64,000 nt of DNA from Scleromitrula shiraiana (lineage: Eukaryota; Ascomycota; Leotiomycetes; Helotiales; Sclerotiniaceae). Within the stretch, counting starts at the first letter, position 1. Each line of letters starts with the position of its first letter. Shown in pieces: positions 1 through 10,748 of this stretch. The translations under genes were made by a program, and so were the position numbers. The stretch lies in contig JABELC010000004.1 of assembly GCA_028455995.1 (NCBI GenBank), positions 3,532,501 to 3,596,500 of the forward strand, given 5' to 3'. Below the pieces are notes generated by a model, which saw only the letters and a program-made list of their open reading frames with translations, did no database searches and had not been told where the DNA came from.

Positions 1-327
1 AATCAAAATTTCGATCTCGAAACCCATGATCGTTTCCCGAACATCTGCGATTTTTCTACACTCGGCTATTCGATAGCTTGTAATTTTGTACATGTTATCC
101 ATTCGGCTCCTCGAAGACAAATCTGATTCGATTCTTGAAATTGCAAATCCTTTGACCAGTTGACTGCATCGATTCAATTTGTTTGAGAAGGTATCTTGCT
201 TCAGGTCATTCCTATCCACCGGTGTTAGCAACAATCTTATGCATCTTTTACAGAACTTACAGTGCATTTGTCACTCTATGTTTCAATCGTTATCAGCAAG
301 TGGTGCTCTACCAGTATCAACATCGTT
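1..327. other. Non-coding flank
   Basis: This is the 3' side of the minus-strand gene that ends at 328. I see no convincing coding frame, repeat or RNA in it. It probably holds that gene's 3' UTR and terminator. Confidence 0.4.
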
Positions 328-1831
328 CTATTGTGAAGCATTCACGTGTTCCACGTATTGAACGGGTTCTAGCTCATTATCTGTCAAAGTCATTCCAGAT
401 ATTGTTGTAGTCAGCACCTGATCTTCGATGGGAACTCGATAAAATCCATTCGAAGCTCTCCTTTCTCGTTGTAAGCCAAAACACTGATTCAACTGACCTT
501 GGTTCAGGTCCGGTCTCTCAGAATCCCTCCAACCCTCGAATTCTTGGTTCTGTTCGATGTCATCGCTATCATAAGTCAACGTGATCATCTGATTCAAACG
601 AGATCGCCGAGGATTCTGCCTTCTTTCTCTCCAATCAGGAGGTCTAGCAGCATCGTCATCGTTCGACCTTCTTCTTTCAAGTCTACGCCGTACTTTCTCT
701 CTTATTTCTCTCCGTGCTTGATCGAGATGTCGGGCAACATCATTCTCCAGCCTTGAAAAGAGAGAATTATCAAGTCTCGCTTCTTTTATCACTGTCGTAA
801 CACGTTAAATAAGAATAACCCCAAGTGGATATCTAAGTATTACCTTGAAATGCGCCATATTCATCTGATTGTATTTTTCGTATTACGAATGCGAGGACTG
901 TGAAAGGAATGTCAGGGGAAGGCCCCTCCATCGCAGTCGATGTAATAGAAGTGAACCTTGGCATTGGTCGTTCATTGCTTGCCACGTGCAAACCCCTATA
1001 TCCAAACATAGCGTAATATCTTATAAGACTTGGTTGTGGATGAAGTCTGAAATTATGAAATGTGGGTGGATTGCAGGTGCAAGTCAAACGCCCTGAATAT
1101 TTCCAATAGTCTTCCAAGTCTGGTAGACATTGGGAGGTTCGTTTGTATATGGCGTGAGCACGCTTTCTTGGGAACGATGATGTTGTTAGATTCTTCTCTA
1201 TCAATTCCATAAATTCAAAACCTTGTTCAGACAGTGAGGACAACCTGCGCCCCCTTTCATGAAGTGAGGATTGAAGATCTGCTTCTATGATTGCCATGAA
1301 CCTTTCCCCTCGTCTGGAAAATTTTAGTCCTTTTGAAAATACGCCTTTATGCTCCATCCTCTTGCGAATATCACTTCTCTTGCATACTTTTTCTTCGCTT
1401 CTACAACGGAAATCACGCTTTCGATCTTTGACTAGGCTTCCCCATGGTAGCCTACGTGTTAGAAGGAGTTGTGGAGTTCTTTGGATAGGCTTGGTACATA
1501 TCTCATCCAAGGGAAAAGGTTGGATTATTGAAACAGAAGCCGATACTCTCAAATCTGAGTAGCTCAAAGGCGAAGGAGATCGGCTCATTGGTAAAGAATC
1601 TGGTGTGATAGAATTCAAGTGACTCTCTGAATGAGAGCGGTTCGTAGAAACAAAAGTTGATACGGTTTGCAAGGGTCGATGCACGATAGCATACTGTTCA
1701 TTGCCATCCTCAATTTTTAATTCATCGAGATTTTTGTGTCTCGGTCTGAGGGTTGGAGGTGGCGAGGGTGGCAATTCTGAATCCTCTTCTACTAGAGACA
1801 TAGGTTCTGGAGTATGATCGTGTGGCCCCAT
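328..1831 (-). CDS. Hypothetical protein, two exons, 483 aa
   Basis: I do not recognise the family. Exon 1 runs 1831-844 from the first ATG (MGPHDHTPEP). A 52-bp intron spans 843-792, with a GTAATA donor and a CAG acceptor preceded by TTTAAC as a possible branch site. Exon 2 is 791-328 and ends in TAG. Splicing joins CAA-G to TG-ATA, restores one frame and gives 1452 nt (483 residues plus stop); the intron itself carries an in-frame TAG. The first ~110 residues are Pro/Ser/Glu-rich and look disordered (PPSPPP near residue 22). The middle is basic with many Arg/Lys. A segment at about residues 245-300 has a CTC motif followed by aromatic residues. The start of exon 2 is a charged Arg/Glu-rich helix (residues ~330-385), probably coiled coil. 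There is no signal peptide or membrane segment. It is the only apparently unbroken gene left of the AT-rich island. The exon structure is inferred from frame and splice consensus, not from transcripts. Confidence 0.6.
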
Positions 1832-2346
1832 GGTTCTTTATTTTCGTCAAACGTTGAATTTCGCAATACCTCTGGATATCGAACTTTTAGCTGGCGGGAA
1901 AATAATCCTACAAGGTTTTGTTTGATTAACTCATTTCGATTTTGATGCTGGTTTAAGAATAACAGATCTAGATCGTTTTGTTGTAAATAATCGTTGTCAA
2001 TAATAACTGGTAAGAATAATTGATAATGAGTAAACTAATCATGATGAAAAAATACTGAATATACGATGATTTGTTTATGTCTATGGGTTCCGGAAAGATA
2101 TTTCAAGGAAGGACCACTTGATCGCTCTTCCCTCAAACGTCCACTCTCGGATGACTCTTCCAACTCACTTGAAAGCTCCGAGGTAAACATCGATTCATGG
2201 ATGATTTAGTTGTTTAAGTTTGAACCTTTGAACCTTTTCTCGATGTCTATTCACAATATAGACCTCGAGAACTTCCGATTTCTCTTCTGTTCGCATACAT
2301 ATCCTCGAGTCGACAAAAGCGATTCTGGAGTCTAAAAATGCATCAC
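1832..2346. other. Intergenic, possible weak coding fragment near 2085-2192
   Basis: This is mostly non-coding. A short open stretch on the plus strand at about 2090-2192 reads a Ser/Asp-rich peptide (with KRPLSDDSSN) up to a possible GTAAAC donor. The reverse strand is open over the same bases, so direction is unsettled. Upstream of the gene ending at 328 this interval must contain its promoter, but I see no clear TATA box. Confidence 0.25.
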
Positions 2347-2790
2347 GAAAGCAATGTATCCCAACTCATACTGTTGCATAATGCTGCGATATCACCACAA
2401 ATAGATTGAACCTCTCTAGCATCAAACTTTTGTAACGAAGCTGAAGCAGATTTGTAGTTTTCGAAGTTAGGCATGACAATTTTGAAGAGACACCAAAAAC
2501 CAATATCAAAAGCCTTCTTCGCTGTCTAAACAGATAATAAAGTAGGTATTGGTACTCTGCGCATTTAGACCAAACATTTCGGTAGATATTGCGGGAGAAT
2601 CTCTGCTAGCAGAACCCGGGAGTCCGGGACATATCAATAAAGGCACATCAAGAGCTGGATCGCGTCTTTGAGTCCAATAAATAACTGCCATTTTGAGAAA
2701 ACGATCTTGGAAACACTTCTTATCATTCATCTACCTTACCCACAAGCACTATTATCGAAAATTGCCATCCTCACATATCGATACTGGTAC
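2347..2790 (-). pseudogene. Unidentified minus-strand coding remnants
   Basis: Two stretches read like protein on the minus strand. The first, about 2786-2506, contains MAVIYWTQRRDP followed by VPLLICPGLPG and is interrupted by a GTAAGG...GGCAG segment that could be an intron. The second, about 2487-2347, starts MPNFENYKSASASLQKF and continues past an in-frame TGA into a Leu/Arg-rich stretch near 2290. I cannot join them into one gene, nor assign a family. They lie just downstream of the transporter pseudogene on the same strand and may be remains of another gene of that cluster. Gene decay is inferred from the in-frame stop and missing ends; an intact gene with several small exons cannot be excluded. 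Confidence 0.3.
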
Positions 2791-3149
2791 TACAGCCAAT
2801 CACGGAAAGTGCCTATATTATTGAGTTTAAGCACTGAAATTATCTTTAAAAATTGGCAGAATCCCCATTCATGAACATAAATATGGGAATATGCAGAAGC
2901 TGAAGACTGGTTTTGGTACCGTTGAGTTTTCGATTAGTTGGAGCCACAGATGAACTATGACAACCCCAAACCAAACTGCTCATAACTGTTGATAGTTATG
3001 AATTCAGGTAAAGTGGTCTCATAGAATAATGCAATTCATAGAGATATACGAGGAAGATTATCTAGTGATTGACGCTGGTTCAAGGAAGAAAATCGACGAA
3101 TGTTTGTATAATCAGGACGAGATAAAAAGGGCGTCTGTGGTTACCGAGG

Positions 3150-4343
3150 CTAGTACAATAGCATTACACCCGATTTAATTTGCAGCAGAATAAAACTTAT
3201 CAATCCGGAAAAGATCAAGGTTCTTCTTCTAAACCTATCGATGATGAAAGACCCGCAAACTGTGAATACCTGGTATGTTGCATTGAGGCCGAAGTTCATA
3301 CCCAATTGCTCTGTCGTCCCAGTAATGCCAACCGTGTCTAGGGCGGGAACAAGATATTTTTCGATAATTCCACCTCCATTCCATTGGTGAACAATGGAAT
3401 ATAAGACTATCACTAGGAGCCTATATCGGGCGCTTCCTCTGAAAAGAGCGCGGTAGTCCCAATAAGAACGATTGGACGATCTTTCATTTTGAAGAGGATC
3501 TTCGATCTGCTGCACAACGACATTAACCAAGGGATGGTCGACATTATTGCCTTCGGTAGTTTGATATCTGGCGATTACTCCCTTCGCCTTTTCCTTATTT
3601 CCCCGGAGAATCAAATAACGAGGGGATTCGGGTGTCAAAGGATATATCAGCAAGCAGATGATTAGGGGTAATAACCCTTCCAAAACCAGTGGAATTCTCC
3701 AAAACCAGTCATTGTCGACCATAACAAGCCCTATCAAGCATGCATTCATACACAAACTTCCGACTTGGAAGCAAGCGCCATAAAATCTGACTAATCTACC
3801 TCTGAGACGAGCTAGTGCAACCTCTGCTACATATTGAGGGTTTGACATGAGTGCTGATCCAAAACCCAGCAGGAATCGGCCAGCCATCAACATGCTGATA
3901 TTTACCGTAAATGCTTGCAATAAAGAGGCCACCAAAACAAATCCATTTCCCACGAAACTTATACCACGTCTTCCGATAACATCTGCAAATGCTATGAATG
4001 GGGCGCTAGCAAGCGTTCCAACATTCATCAAGACATTCAGTGTACCATAAATCACACCACTGGTACCGAAGCCGAAGTATGTATGCCATGGATTGAAAGC
4101 ATTAATTACAGAAATAACCGCCCAATAGATACCGAATCCAGCCTGACCGCACCCTTGAACAAACATCATTAAGAAGATACAAAAGGTTGTCTATGATTTA
4201 AGATTGAGTGATTCTTGGGAAAGGATGAAAACGTCTTCGTCTGTAAGACGTGCTATTGCAACTTCCTCAATGTTTTCTTCGGCATGTTTAAAATTATCGA
4301 CATGCTCGGAGACAGCACCATTCTTGCCGTATCTGGACATCAT
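3150..4343 (-). pseudogene. Sugar-porter MFS transporter, broken
   Basis: This is a remnant of a sugar:H+ symporter of the major facilitator superfamily, a plasma-membrane importer of sugars. The frame starts at ATG 4343 (MMSRYGKNGAVSEH), gives a hydrophilic N-terminus with LTDEDVFILSQESL, and meets a TAG at 4193-4191 immediately before the first membrane segment (FCIFLMMFVQG). Past that stop the frame stays open to 3150. It shows the loop 2-3 signature ADVIGRRG, then GRFLLGFGSALMS, the PESPRY motif that is diagnostic for sugar porters, a QWNGGG helix near QxxG, and a DRFRRR loop. It ends in a TAG in helix 8-9; family members are normally ~500-560 residues, so the last three helices are missing. 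The stop at 4191 sits where a Trp (TGG) would be natural, so one G-to-A change would create it; that residue is inferred. The gene is divergently oriented to the adjacent GH95 remnant. Confidence 0.8.
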
Positions 4344-4354
4344 TGTACTGCGGA

Positions 4355-6241
4355 CCAATTCCTATCGACGAGAAACTGGGGTTCTTGCGACTTATTATGA
4401 ACAAGCATTACAAGATTGAAGTCGAACCTTCTCTCGGAGAAAACCGAAATCACTTTAAGACTCTCAAGATTCAGTGATCCATATTATGCTACCGGTGAAT
4501 TCGTTGATTCTATCGAAGCACAAGATGGAACTACTATTATGAATGGAACACCTGAGGGACACAAAAGCAACCATTTTTGCTGTGTCGTTAGCGTTCGGGA
4601 TTTGAGTGGTGTGGGTGAGATTGAGACTATCGGAAACTGTGTCGTCGTGAATTCATCAAAGGTAGCCATTGCTATTTCCGCTCAAACAACATTTCGCCAT
4701 GCAGATCCAGAAGTTGTGGCTTTAGATCAAGCTTTAAAGGCTCTGGAGAATCATTCAAATATTTTACTGAGGCATAATTAAGATTTTAAATCGCTGTACG
4801 ATCGATCATATCTAAGCCTACTTCCCAACGCAGCTGAGATTCTAACAGATCAGAGATTATTGGCGCCTCCAGATCCTGGCTTGATTGTTTTGTATCAGAG
4901 GTTTTGTCGTTATTTGCTTATATCTTGTAGTCGTCCAGGATACAAAGCACTTCCGGCAACTCTTCAAGGACTATGGAATCCATCATTTCAGCCTGCTTGG
5001 GTTTGCAAATACACAATCAATATCAATACACAAATGACTTACTGACCAGCAAATCTTTGTGACTTGGAGGAATGCGAAGATCCATTATTTGATCTACTAG
5101 AATGCATGGCTAAAAGTGGCGAGAATACTGCTAGAGTCATGTACGGATGTCGAGGATGGACTTCCCATAGTTGTACTGACATCTGGGCGGATACAGATCC
5201 TCAAGATCGTTGGATCCCAGGCACACGTAAGTTTCTACAGTCCATATCTAACCGTGGGTTATCTGACTATTAATGACATAGTCTGGCCAATGAGTGGAGC
5301 ATGGCTCTGTACTCACATATGGGGAAGATACTTATTTCACGAAGATAAAGAATTCATAGAAAGGATGTTCCCAGTTATTCGAGGAAGTGTCCTATTTCTG
5401 ATAGACTACTTGATCGAGGATCCTAACGGCAAATACCTCGTCAAATCCATCACTCTCTCCCGAAAATATATATATTGACAACAATGAGCAAAAGGGAATT
5501 CTCTGCGAAAGGTCAACAATCGACATGCAGATCACTCATGCCCTATTTTCCATATTCCTTGTCGCTATTCATACTCTTGACATCAAAGACGATTTACATG
5601 ACACAGTTCATGCAGCCATAGCTCGCTTACCACCAATGACAATTGGGTCGCTCGGGCAGTTACTGGAATGGCAAGAAGAATACACCAAATTTGAACCCGG
5701 ACCTCGTCACACATCTCAACTATGGGGTTTACATCCGGGGAGTAGTATCACGTTAACCAAGACTCCTGATCTAGCAGCAGCAGTTGTTGTGACATTACGT
5801 CGTCGAGCAGAAAATAGTGGTGGTCATACGGGATGCAGTCGTGTATGGTTGATCAATTTGCACGCGAGGTTGGGTGATGCTGACGGCTGTGCTGATCATA
5901 TAAACAAGTTATTCGAGACTAGCACTATGCCGAATTTGCTGGATTTGCACCCGTCTTTTCAGACCGATGGAAACTTTGGTGGCTGTGCAGGAATTATTGA
6001 GATGTTGATACAGTCACATGATGGATTTATTCAAATATTACCAGCATGTCCAAAAGAATGGAAAGTCGGGTCGCTCAGAGGGATCAAAACTACGCATGGC
6101 CTCGAATTTGATATTGATTGGGATGAGGGCATTCTCACAGTTGTCGTCGCACATTCAAAATTAGGAACAGCTACAAAAGTGCTTCTTCCAGGTAGCAAGT
6201 TTGTGGAGATTTATGGGTCTGGAGACCATCGAATAGTTTGA
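4355..6241 (+). pseudogene. GH95 alpha-L-fucosidase, 5'-truncated and broken
   Basis: Glycoside hydrolase family 95 enzymes release alpha-1,2-linked fucose (some related members act on galactosides). Homology starts in mid-domain near 4355 (SYRRE...ATYYEQAL); the N-terminal ~200 residues are absent. Frame breaks: a shift near 4400-4416, TAA at 4779-4781, TGA at 5043-5045 and a shift near 5445. Recognisable blocks in order are LPATLQGLWNPSFQPAW, ININTQM followed by the stop and PANL, YGCRGW, PQDRWIPGT, AWLCTHIW, SLSPEN, LGQLLEWQEEY, HTGCSRVWLINLHARLGD and DGNFGG; the last corresponds to the family's catalytic-Asp region. An intron at 5227-5281 (GTAAGT...CATAG) rejoins PQDRWIPGT to LWPMSG in frame, so it is a genuine old splice site. 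The TGA after MTY replaces the Trp of the family block ending YWPA, consistent with G-to-A. The C-terminal frame from ~5450 to the TGA ending at 6241 is intact. Broken copies only, so no active enzyme is expected. Confidence 0.85.
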
Positions 6242-6285
6242 TTCGAAAAATGCTATCATGTTCTTAATTTTTACAAATCAATGGT

Positions 6286-6765
6286 CTATTTTCCCTTGAT
6301 CATGTGCGTGAAAAGGTCCTTGATCACTGTTGCGGATTGTTTTGGATACCTCTTCTTATCATTCGATTCAAAATCCACATATGTGACACCGAATCTGTCT
6401 GTATATCCTGCTGCCCACTCTGTAATTTGAGTTAGTCAAGTGACTTGTATCGAAATCCAGCCAACTTACCCCTATTGTCTGAGGGATAATTCATGACCAG
6501 GAGAGTGAAAATCGGTAAGCGGTTACTCCGTAAGATTCATTGATGCGATATCTTCTTCGGTTTTGTAATATGAGAGGACTGCTTCATCGCCACTGCTATT
6601 GTCCTTGACCTTTCCAGGCGTGTGTGCAAATGTGTCCCAAGTTGAAACGCCTTTACCGTCAACATTCCATGCCCCCTCGACTTGAGCTGCAGTGGTGGCA
6701 TATCCGAAGTGGAAATGGGGTGTTAAGACATCTTTTAAATCTTGCAGATGATCTGGCACAGGCAT
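6286..6765 (-). pseudogene. GH1 beta-glucosidase, collapsed to both ends
   Basis: Family 1 beta-glucosidases cleave terminal beta-linked glucose and are ~470-490 residues long. Only the two ends remain. The N-terminus starts at ATG 6765 and shows the family hallmarks FGYATTAAQVEGAWN and WDTFAHTPGK. The frame slips just after ASMN; the next block SYGVTAYRFSLSWS continues in another frame and is cut by a TGA at 6493-6491 where the family has SWSR (CGA to TGA would do this). A perfect-looking intron, 6469-6420 (GTAAGT, TGACTAAC branch site, CAG), follows. The last block, from 6419 to the TAG at 6288-6286, is the C-terminal WAAGYTDRFGVTYVDF. Roughly 330 residues, including both catalytic Glu motifs (TxNEP and xENG), are absent, and the phase across the intron does not match. 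The gene is convergent with the GH95 remnant, 44 bp away. Confidence 0.8.
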
Positions 6766-7321
6766 TTTGTATCATTCCACTGCATTACTGGATATATGTT
6801 TATGGAGATGGTTATGATGTCAAAGTTGAGTATTTGAGGTTCAATTTTGAATGATTACACTAGGAACCAATATCGTGAAAACTATTTCAGACACCTTTCA
6901 TTTTTGAGTAGTCATATCAGGGTTCTCTATCAATCTTGAGTGGAAATCTGCTCGCACAACGCGTTGTGTTTGTTCAGCTCAAGACCCACAGCGGGGTAAA
7001 TTCATAAGGGGAGTCGTACTTTAGGCTAAATCAGCAAACAATCTTGCATAAATATCTCTATTGGAGAAGATCAGAAACATATCATAGACAGTCGGTCCAG
7101 TTGCCTGGATTTGATATTCGAGGCGAGTGAGTTGTATAAGTCTCGAAGTGTGGGGTGCTGACTATACTGAATACCGAGGTGTACTAGTAATTTAGGTGTA
7201 TTTTGATGTACGTTCTAGAAAGAGTTTCATCGTATCACTTCAAAAGATAGAACGAAATAAAGATAGTGAGTGTGTTTTCTGCTGTGTATTGTGAATGATA
7301 GACAATTGGAAGAAAGGATAG
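6766..7321. other. Intergenic between GH1 and esterase remnants
   Basis: This is the divergent upstream region of two broken genes. I see no coding frame or repeat. It is presumably the former shared promoter region. Confidence 0.4.
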
Positions 7322-8560
7322 ATAAGTCTGAGTGATGCTGATTTCGAAAAGGCACCATTAGATCAGTTTATTCTTTTTGGTGCGAATAAAACTTGTGTAT
7401 CCAACTTCTTAGGTCATGAAGTTGATGGAATTTGAACAGGAGATAGTATTACTCAATGTTCAAACAACCCTAATGGTTTCTCATTTGCTTCGGCGCTGCA
7501 AGATGGTATGTAGTCATTCGATCAAATACTTGGCTCAAGAAAACAAGGAGCAAGAGCATATTACACGCAATTTCCTTGCTGCACAGTTTTTATCAGTATT
7601 TGATCCTTGTATCAATAGTATATGCCAGAAAGCTAGATGTTATCAACCGTGGATTTAGGTATTCTTGCTGTTCTAACAAACCTGTCCTGTGTTACTAATC
7701 ACAAAAGTGGCTACAATACGAACCATTGGCTAGAAATTTTCCCCAATTTTTACCCACCCCAGACCAAGCATCTATTCGATTTCTCGTACGTATATAGTTC
7801 CCATTATCCCCATTACTCTCGATTAAACAAAATCCAGCATCTCAATCTCACCTTAGTTAATATTTTTCGGCGCCAACGACTGCAATCGTGGACCCTCCAC
7901 GAATCAATATGTTCCTCTTCCGCAATTCCGAGAAAATCTTGCCAAAATCATCACACACCCATTAGTGCAAGCACATAATCCCCGAATAATATTAGTTACC
8001 ACAGCACCGGTCGACAAAACAACATGCAGAGCAACGAATGGGGAGTCGGGAAACTCGGATGATCCCCGACGGGTAAAAGATACCTTAGAGTATAGAAAGA
8101 CGATCAAAGAAGTGGGGAAAGAGTTAGGTTGTAAGGTTTTGGATCTTTGGGCGGCGATTATGAAGGCTTGTGGGTAGGTTTTGTGTGTTTCTTTAGGGGT
8201 TAGAAGATTGATTATACTCGACTATGTTTGGAAGTACATATCTTCGATGTGGACGGATGAATGGCTGATTGTGTGTCTAGATGGAACGAGGGAGACAATC
8301 CCAACAAAATGCCTGGACAATAGGAATTTGGAAAAAATGAGAAGTTACTGAAGTTGTTATTTGATGGTTGGTATATTCTCCTTCTAAGTCATGTATGCAT
8401 TCTAATTGGTCGATTTTAAGGACTACATTTCACTGGCGACGGATATGAGATCTTATTCGAAGAGGTAATGAAATGTATCCGGAAAGAATTCCCAGATCAG
8501 ACACCTGAGAAGTCATCTCATGTTATCAAGATAAAGTGGGAGATTGATTTGGGGTGGTAA
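7322..8560 (+). pseudogene. SGNH hydrolase (isoamyl-acetate-hydrolysing esterase-like), broken
   Basis: It resembles fungal IAH1-type GDSL/SGNH esterases, which hydrolyse short-chain acetate esters. Exons can be traced through five or six short introns. Exon 1, 7322-7379, reads DQFILFG; intron 7380-7439; exon 2 gives the block I nucleophile motif GDSITQ. A short exon follows with RKLDVINRGF, then an intron with a TTACTAATC branch site, SGYNTN (block II region), FFGANDCNRG (block III GxND) starting near 7862, PLVQAHNPRIILVT, and finally DGLHFTGDGYE carrying the D-x-x-H block V before the TAA at 8558-8560. Defects: the only upstream in-frame start position is ATA at 7322-7324 (ATG by one G-to-A change); a -1-type shift after SGYNTNH (~7722); and TAG at 8321-8323 (possibly CAG). 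Catalytic Ser, Asp and His motifs are still visible, so decay is recent. Exon borders are by splice consensus. Confidence 0.8.
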
Positions 8561-9070
8561 ATTAGATTTCTTTGTACCAGCATTATTAAGCTGGAGCACC
8601 TCGAGTAGTAGCTGTTATTTGATGTTCAGAAGTGCTTGTTATGGACATAGAATATCATATACTAAAGAGTGGAGAGTTGCTGTCTAGTGTTTATTCGTCT
8701 CGTCGTCTGTTACATACTATTCAAATAATCAATTTTGAGGATCGTAAGAAGACTTCAGAAAAGCTACGATACTATAACCAATTCGTTATGCATTAGAAGT
8801 TTGTCTTCAAATTGAATCGAAATCTATAAATCTGGCCATGCCTGCCCTGATCTAGATCTGTGGAATTAGACGACAATTAGTGTCTTCAAGAGTACACGAG
8901 CAAACCACACATGAGCAAGGCCCCAGATCCATCTAGAATGATTAAAATCTCAATAATCGGAAAATATTTCGTTGACAAAGGATGATGCTTTCGGAAACAG
9001 CTATATTTAAGTTGATTGGCTTCACTCAGGCACTTGTGTTTTTGAACAACATCATCCAACAATACCATTC
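8561..9070. other. Intergenic, nothing recognised
   Basis: I see no convincing frame, repeat or RNA. The short minus-strand open frame here has no coding character. Confidence 0.4.
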
Positions 9071-9495
9071 ATAAAACCACCAACGAGATCTTCTGAAGCA
9101 GCCAGAACAACGATTCCATCAAGCTCCAACCCAGCCACTAATCCAATCACGCATAAATTGAACAACCTTCTCTCCAAAGTCAAAGAAAAGATCCTTCACT
9201 CTTCCAGTGACAGCTCATCAGTAAGAAGTTCCCCAAAAAGGGCTCTGTCAATAACGGTCCTTTCAGATCTCAACTTGAAGACTGGAAGAAAATACGAAGA
9301 TATATTATCTCAGAACAAAAGAGGTTAGTTGATGCGCGAAATGCAGTAAATAAGGAATAGTCTGACGAAAAAAATGACCGGAGGAAGGCGGCAGAAACAC
9401 GTAAGAAGGCTGCATCTAAAGCATATGAGAAGATTTTAGACTCGGAAAGATACAAGGAATACAGGAATGCCATACCTCTCTTTGAGAAAGATTAA
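9071..9495 (+). pseudogene. Lysine-rich protein remnant 1
   Basis: Family unknown. The first half, from ~9071, reads a Ser/Thr/Pro-rich segment (PPTRSSEAARTT, then HSSSDSSSVRSSPKR). After a frame change near 9245 a charged helical segment follows: SQLEDWKKIRRYIISEQKR, then RKKAASKAYEKILDSERYKEY, ending PLFEKD at the TAA 9493-9495. A TAG at 9358-9360 breaks the helical part (CAG to TAG is possible). No ATG lies in frame; ATA at 9071 is the best lost-start candidate. The layout (disordered Ser-rich N-part, Lys/Glu helix, Tyr-Lys-rich tail) resembles the remnants at 10170 and 10749, suggesting a small local family, but I aligned only short motifs. Confidence 0.45.
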
Positions 9496-10169
9496 AAGGA
9501 CTACTTGTTTTTCTAGATTAGCAAAGAAGGAATAGAAATTCATGTATAGAAGAAAAGGGGATGGAGTTTTGGAGTTTATTTGGTTCCCTTTTTGGGGCGA
9601 CAGATGGATACATTACTCGAAATTCTGCATGTAAGAGTTTACAGCAATTTCTATCGCAAGCTACCCTAAGTGATTAATCCGGAAATTCTGATGTTATTGA
9701 TATCGTACCTTCATGTTAACAATCTCTTTGTGGTTTACTTCCAAGGTTGGAAAGAAAATGATCGTCTAATTCATACCTTCCTCATACAGTTCCATTTTAC
9801 TTCGTATCACGCCAAGCACCAACTATGATATTGCGCCTTAACATTGTTACGGTCCACGCCCTCGTGGAAACCCCTTTTGGCGTTGGCCGTATATATCTAT
9901 AATCCATGAAACAACCAACATCCAACGTCATTGATCAGTCAGAAAAAAGGAGTAGGATTTTCTAGAATTTCTTCATGTTTCAATGGTAGATTTCTGACTT
10001 TAGAAAGATCTTGGAGTTTCTAAGATTGTTTATTTGTTTTCCGACACTTGATCGTGGGACTTTTCGTCGTATATATACAACAGCTAGAAAGGACATACTC
10101 TAGCTTGAATACATCACATCGGATTCTATATCAAACTATCACAAACCAGCAATAAATCTAGTAATACTA
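9496..10169. other. Intergenic with a TATA-like site near 10070
   Basis: No coding frame. A TATATATA stretch at about 10070-10078, ~95 bp before the ATG at 10170, could be the promoter of the next remnant. Confidence 0.3.
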
Positions 10170-10336
10170 ATGTTGCTTAAATCATCACGAATTATTTCAA
10201 AAAAAAAAGTTGAAAAGTTAAAGAGGAACTTGAAGAGTTCAAAGAAATGCTTGGTTATTTGAAGCTGGAAGGTGTACGCCGCTTAGAGTTCTACAGGAAA
10301 ATCTCTCTGTATAAAAGCTACTCGGTTTTAGGTTAA
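10170..10336 (+). pseudogene. Lysine-rich protein remnant 2 (short, frameshifted at A10)
   Basis: ATG at 10170 starts MLLKSSRIIS and runs into a run of ten A (10199-10208). After the run a different frame reads VKEELEEFKEMLGYLKLEG and ends LYKSYSVLG at the TAA 10334-10336. The Glu/Lys heptad-like pattern suggests a coiled coil. The A run is a plausible slip site. If read in one frame the product would be ~55 residues. This is an unknown family, perhaps related to the neighbouring Lys-rich remnants. Confidence 0.35.
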
Positions 10337-10748
10337 ATCTGCATAGTATATGTACTATCAGACTTTGATTAGATTTGTATCTTTTTTCCAAGCAATGTAA
10401 TAATGTTGATGTTGGTAATTGATTTCAAAAGTACGTATGTACTCTACGTATCTGCTCTACGTATATGCTCTACGTATAATTCAACATTGTACGCATGAGA
10501 ACACCATGTTAGTTAAAGTATATACTTGGCGTGCCATTGGAAAAACCACAAAAAACGCTATAAATAGATGAACTCTACGCTTCCCAATAATATCCACAGC
10601 AAAAGATTCCAAATCTGTACTTTGATCCCCCCTCGTCGTCCAATTCCTCAAACGTTGAAGTTTTCCTACCATACACAATGACCAGTATCTAACCCTCCTC
10701 TGCCCCAGAACCTAAATTGATCTATCAAATAAACTATTGATATTCAAA

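Noticed and set aside
3150..4169. Intact 339-residue transporter starting at the ATG at 4169
   Set aside because: Starting there removes the N-terminal domain and falls inside the first membrane helix; the same frame continues upstream through a single TAG to a proper N-terminus, so it is a broken longer gene.
5064..5273. Separate gene starting at 5064
   Set aside because: Same frame as the preceding GH95 segment, separated only by a TGA; it is part of the GH95 pseudogene.
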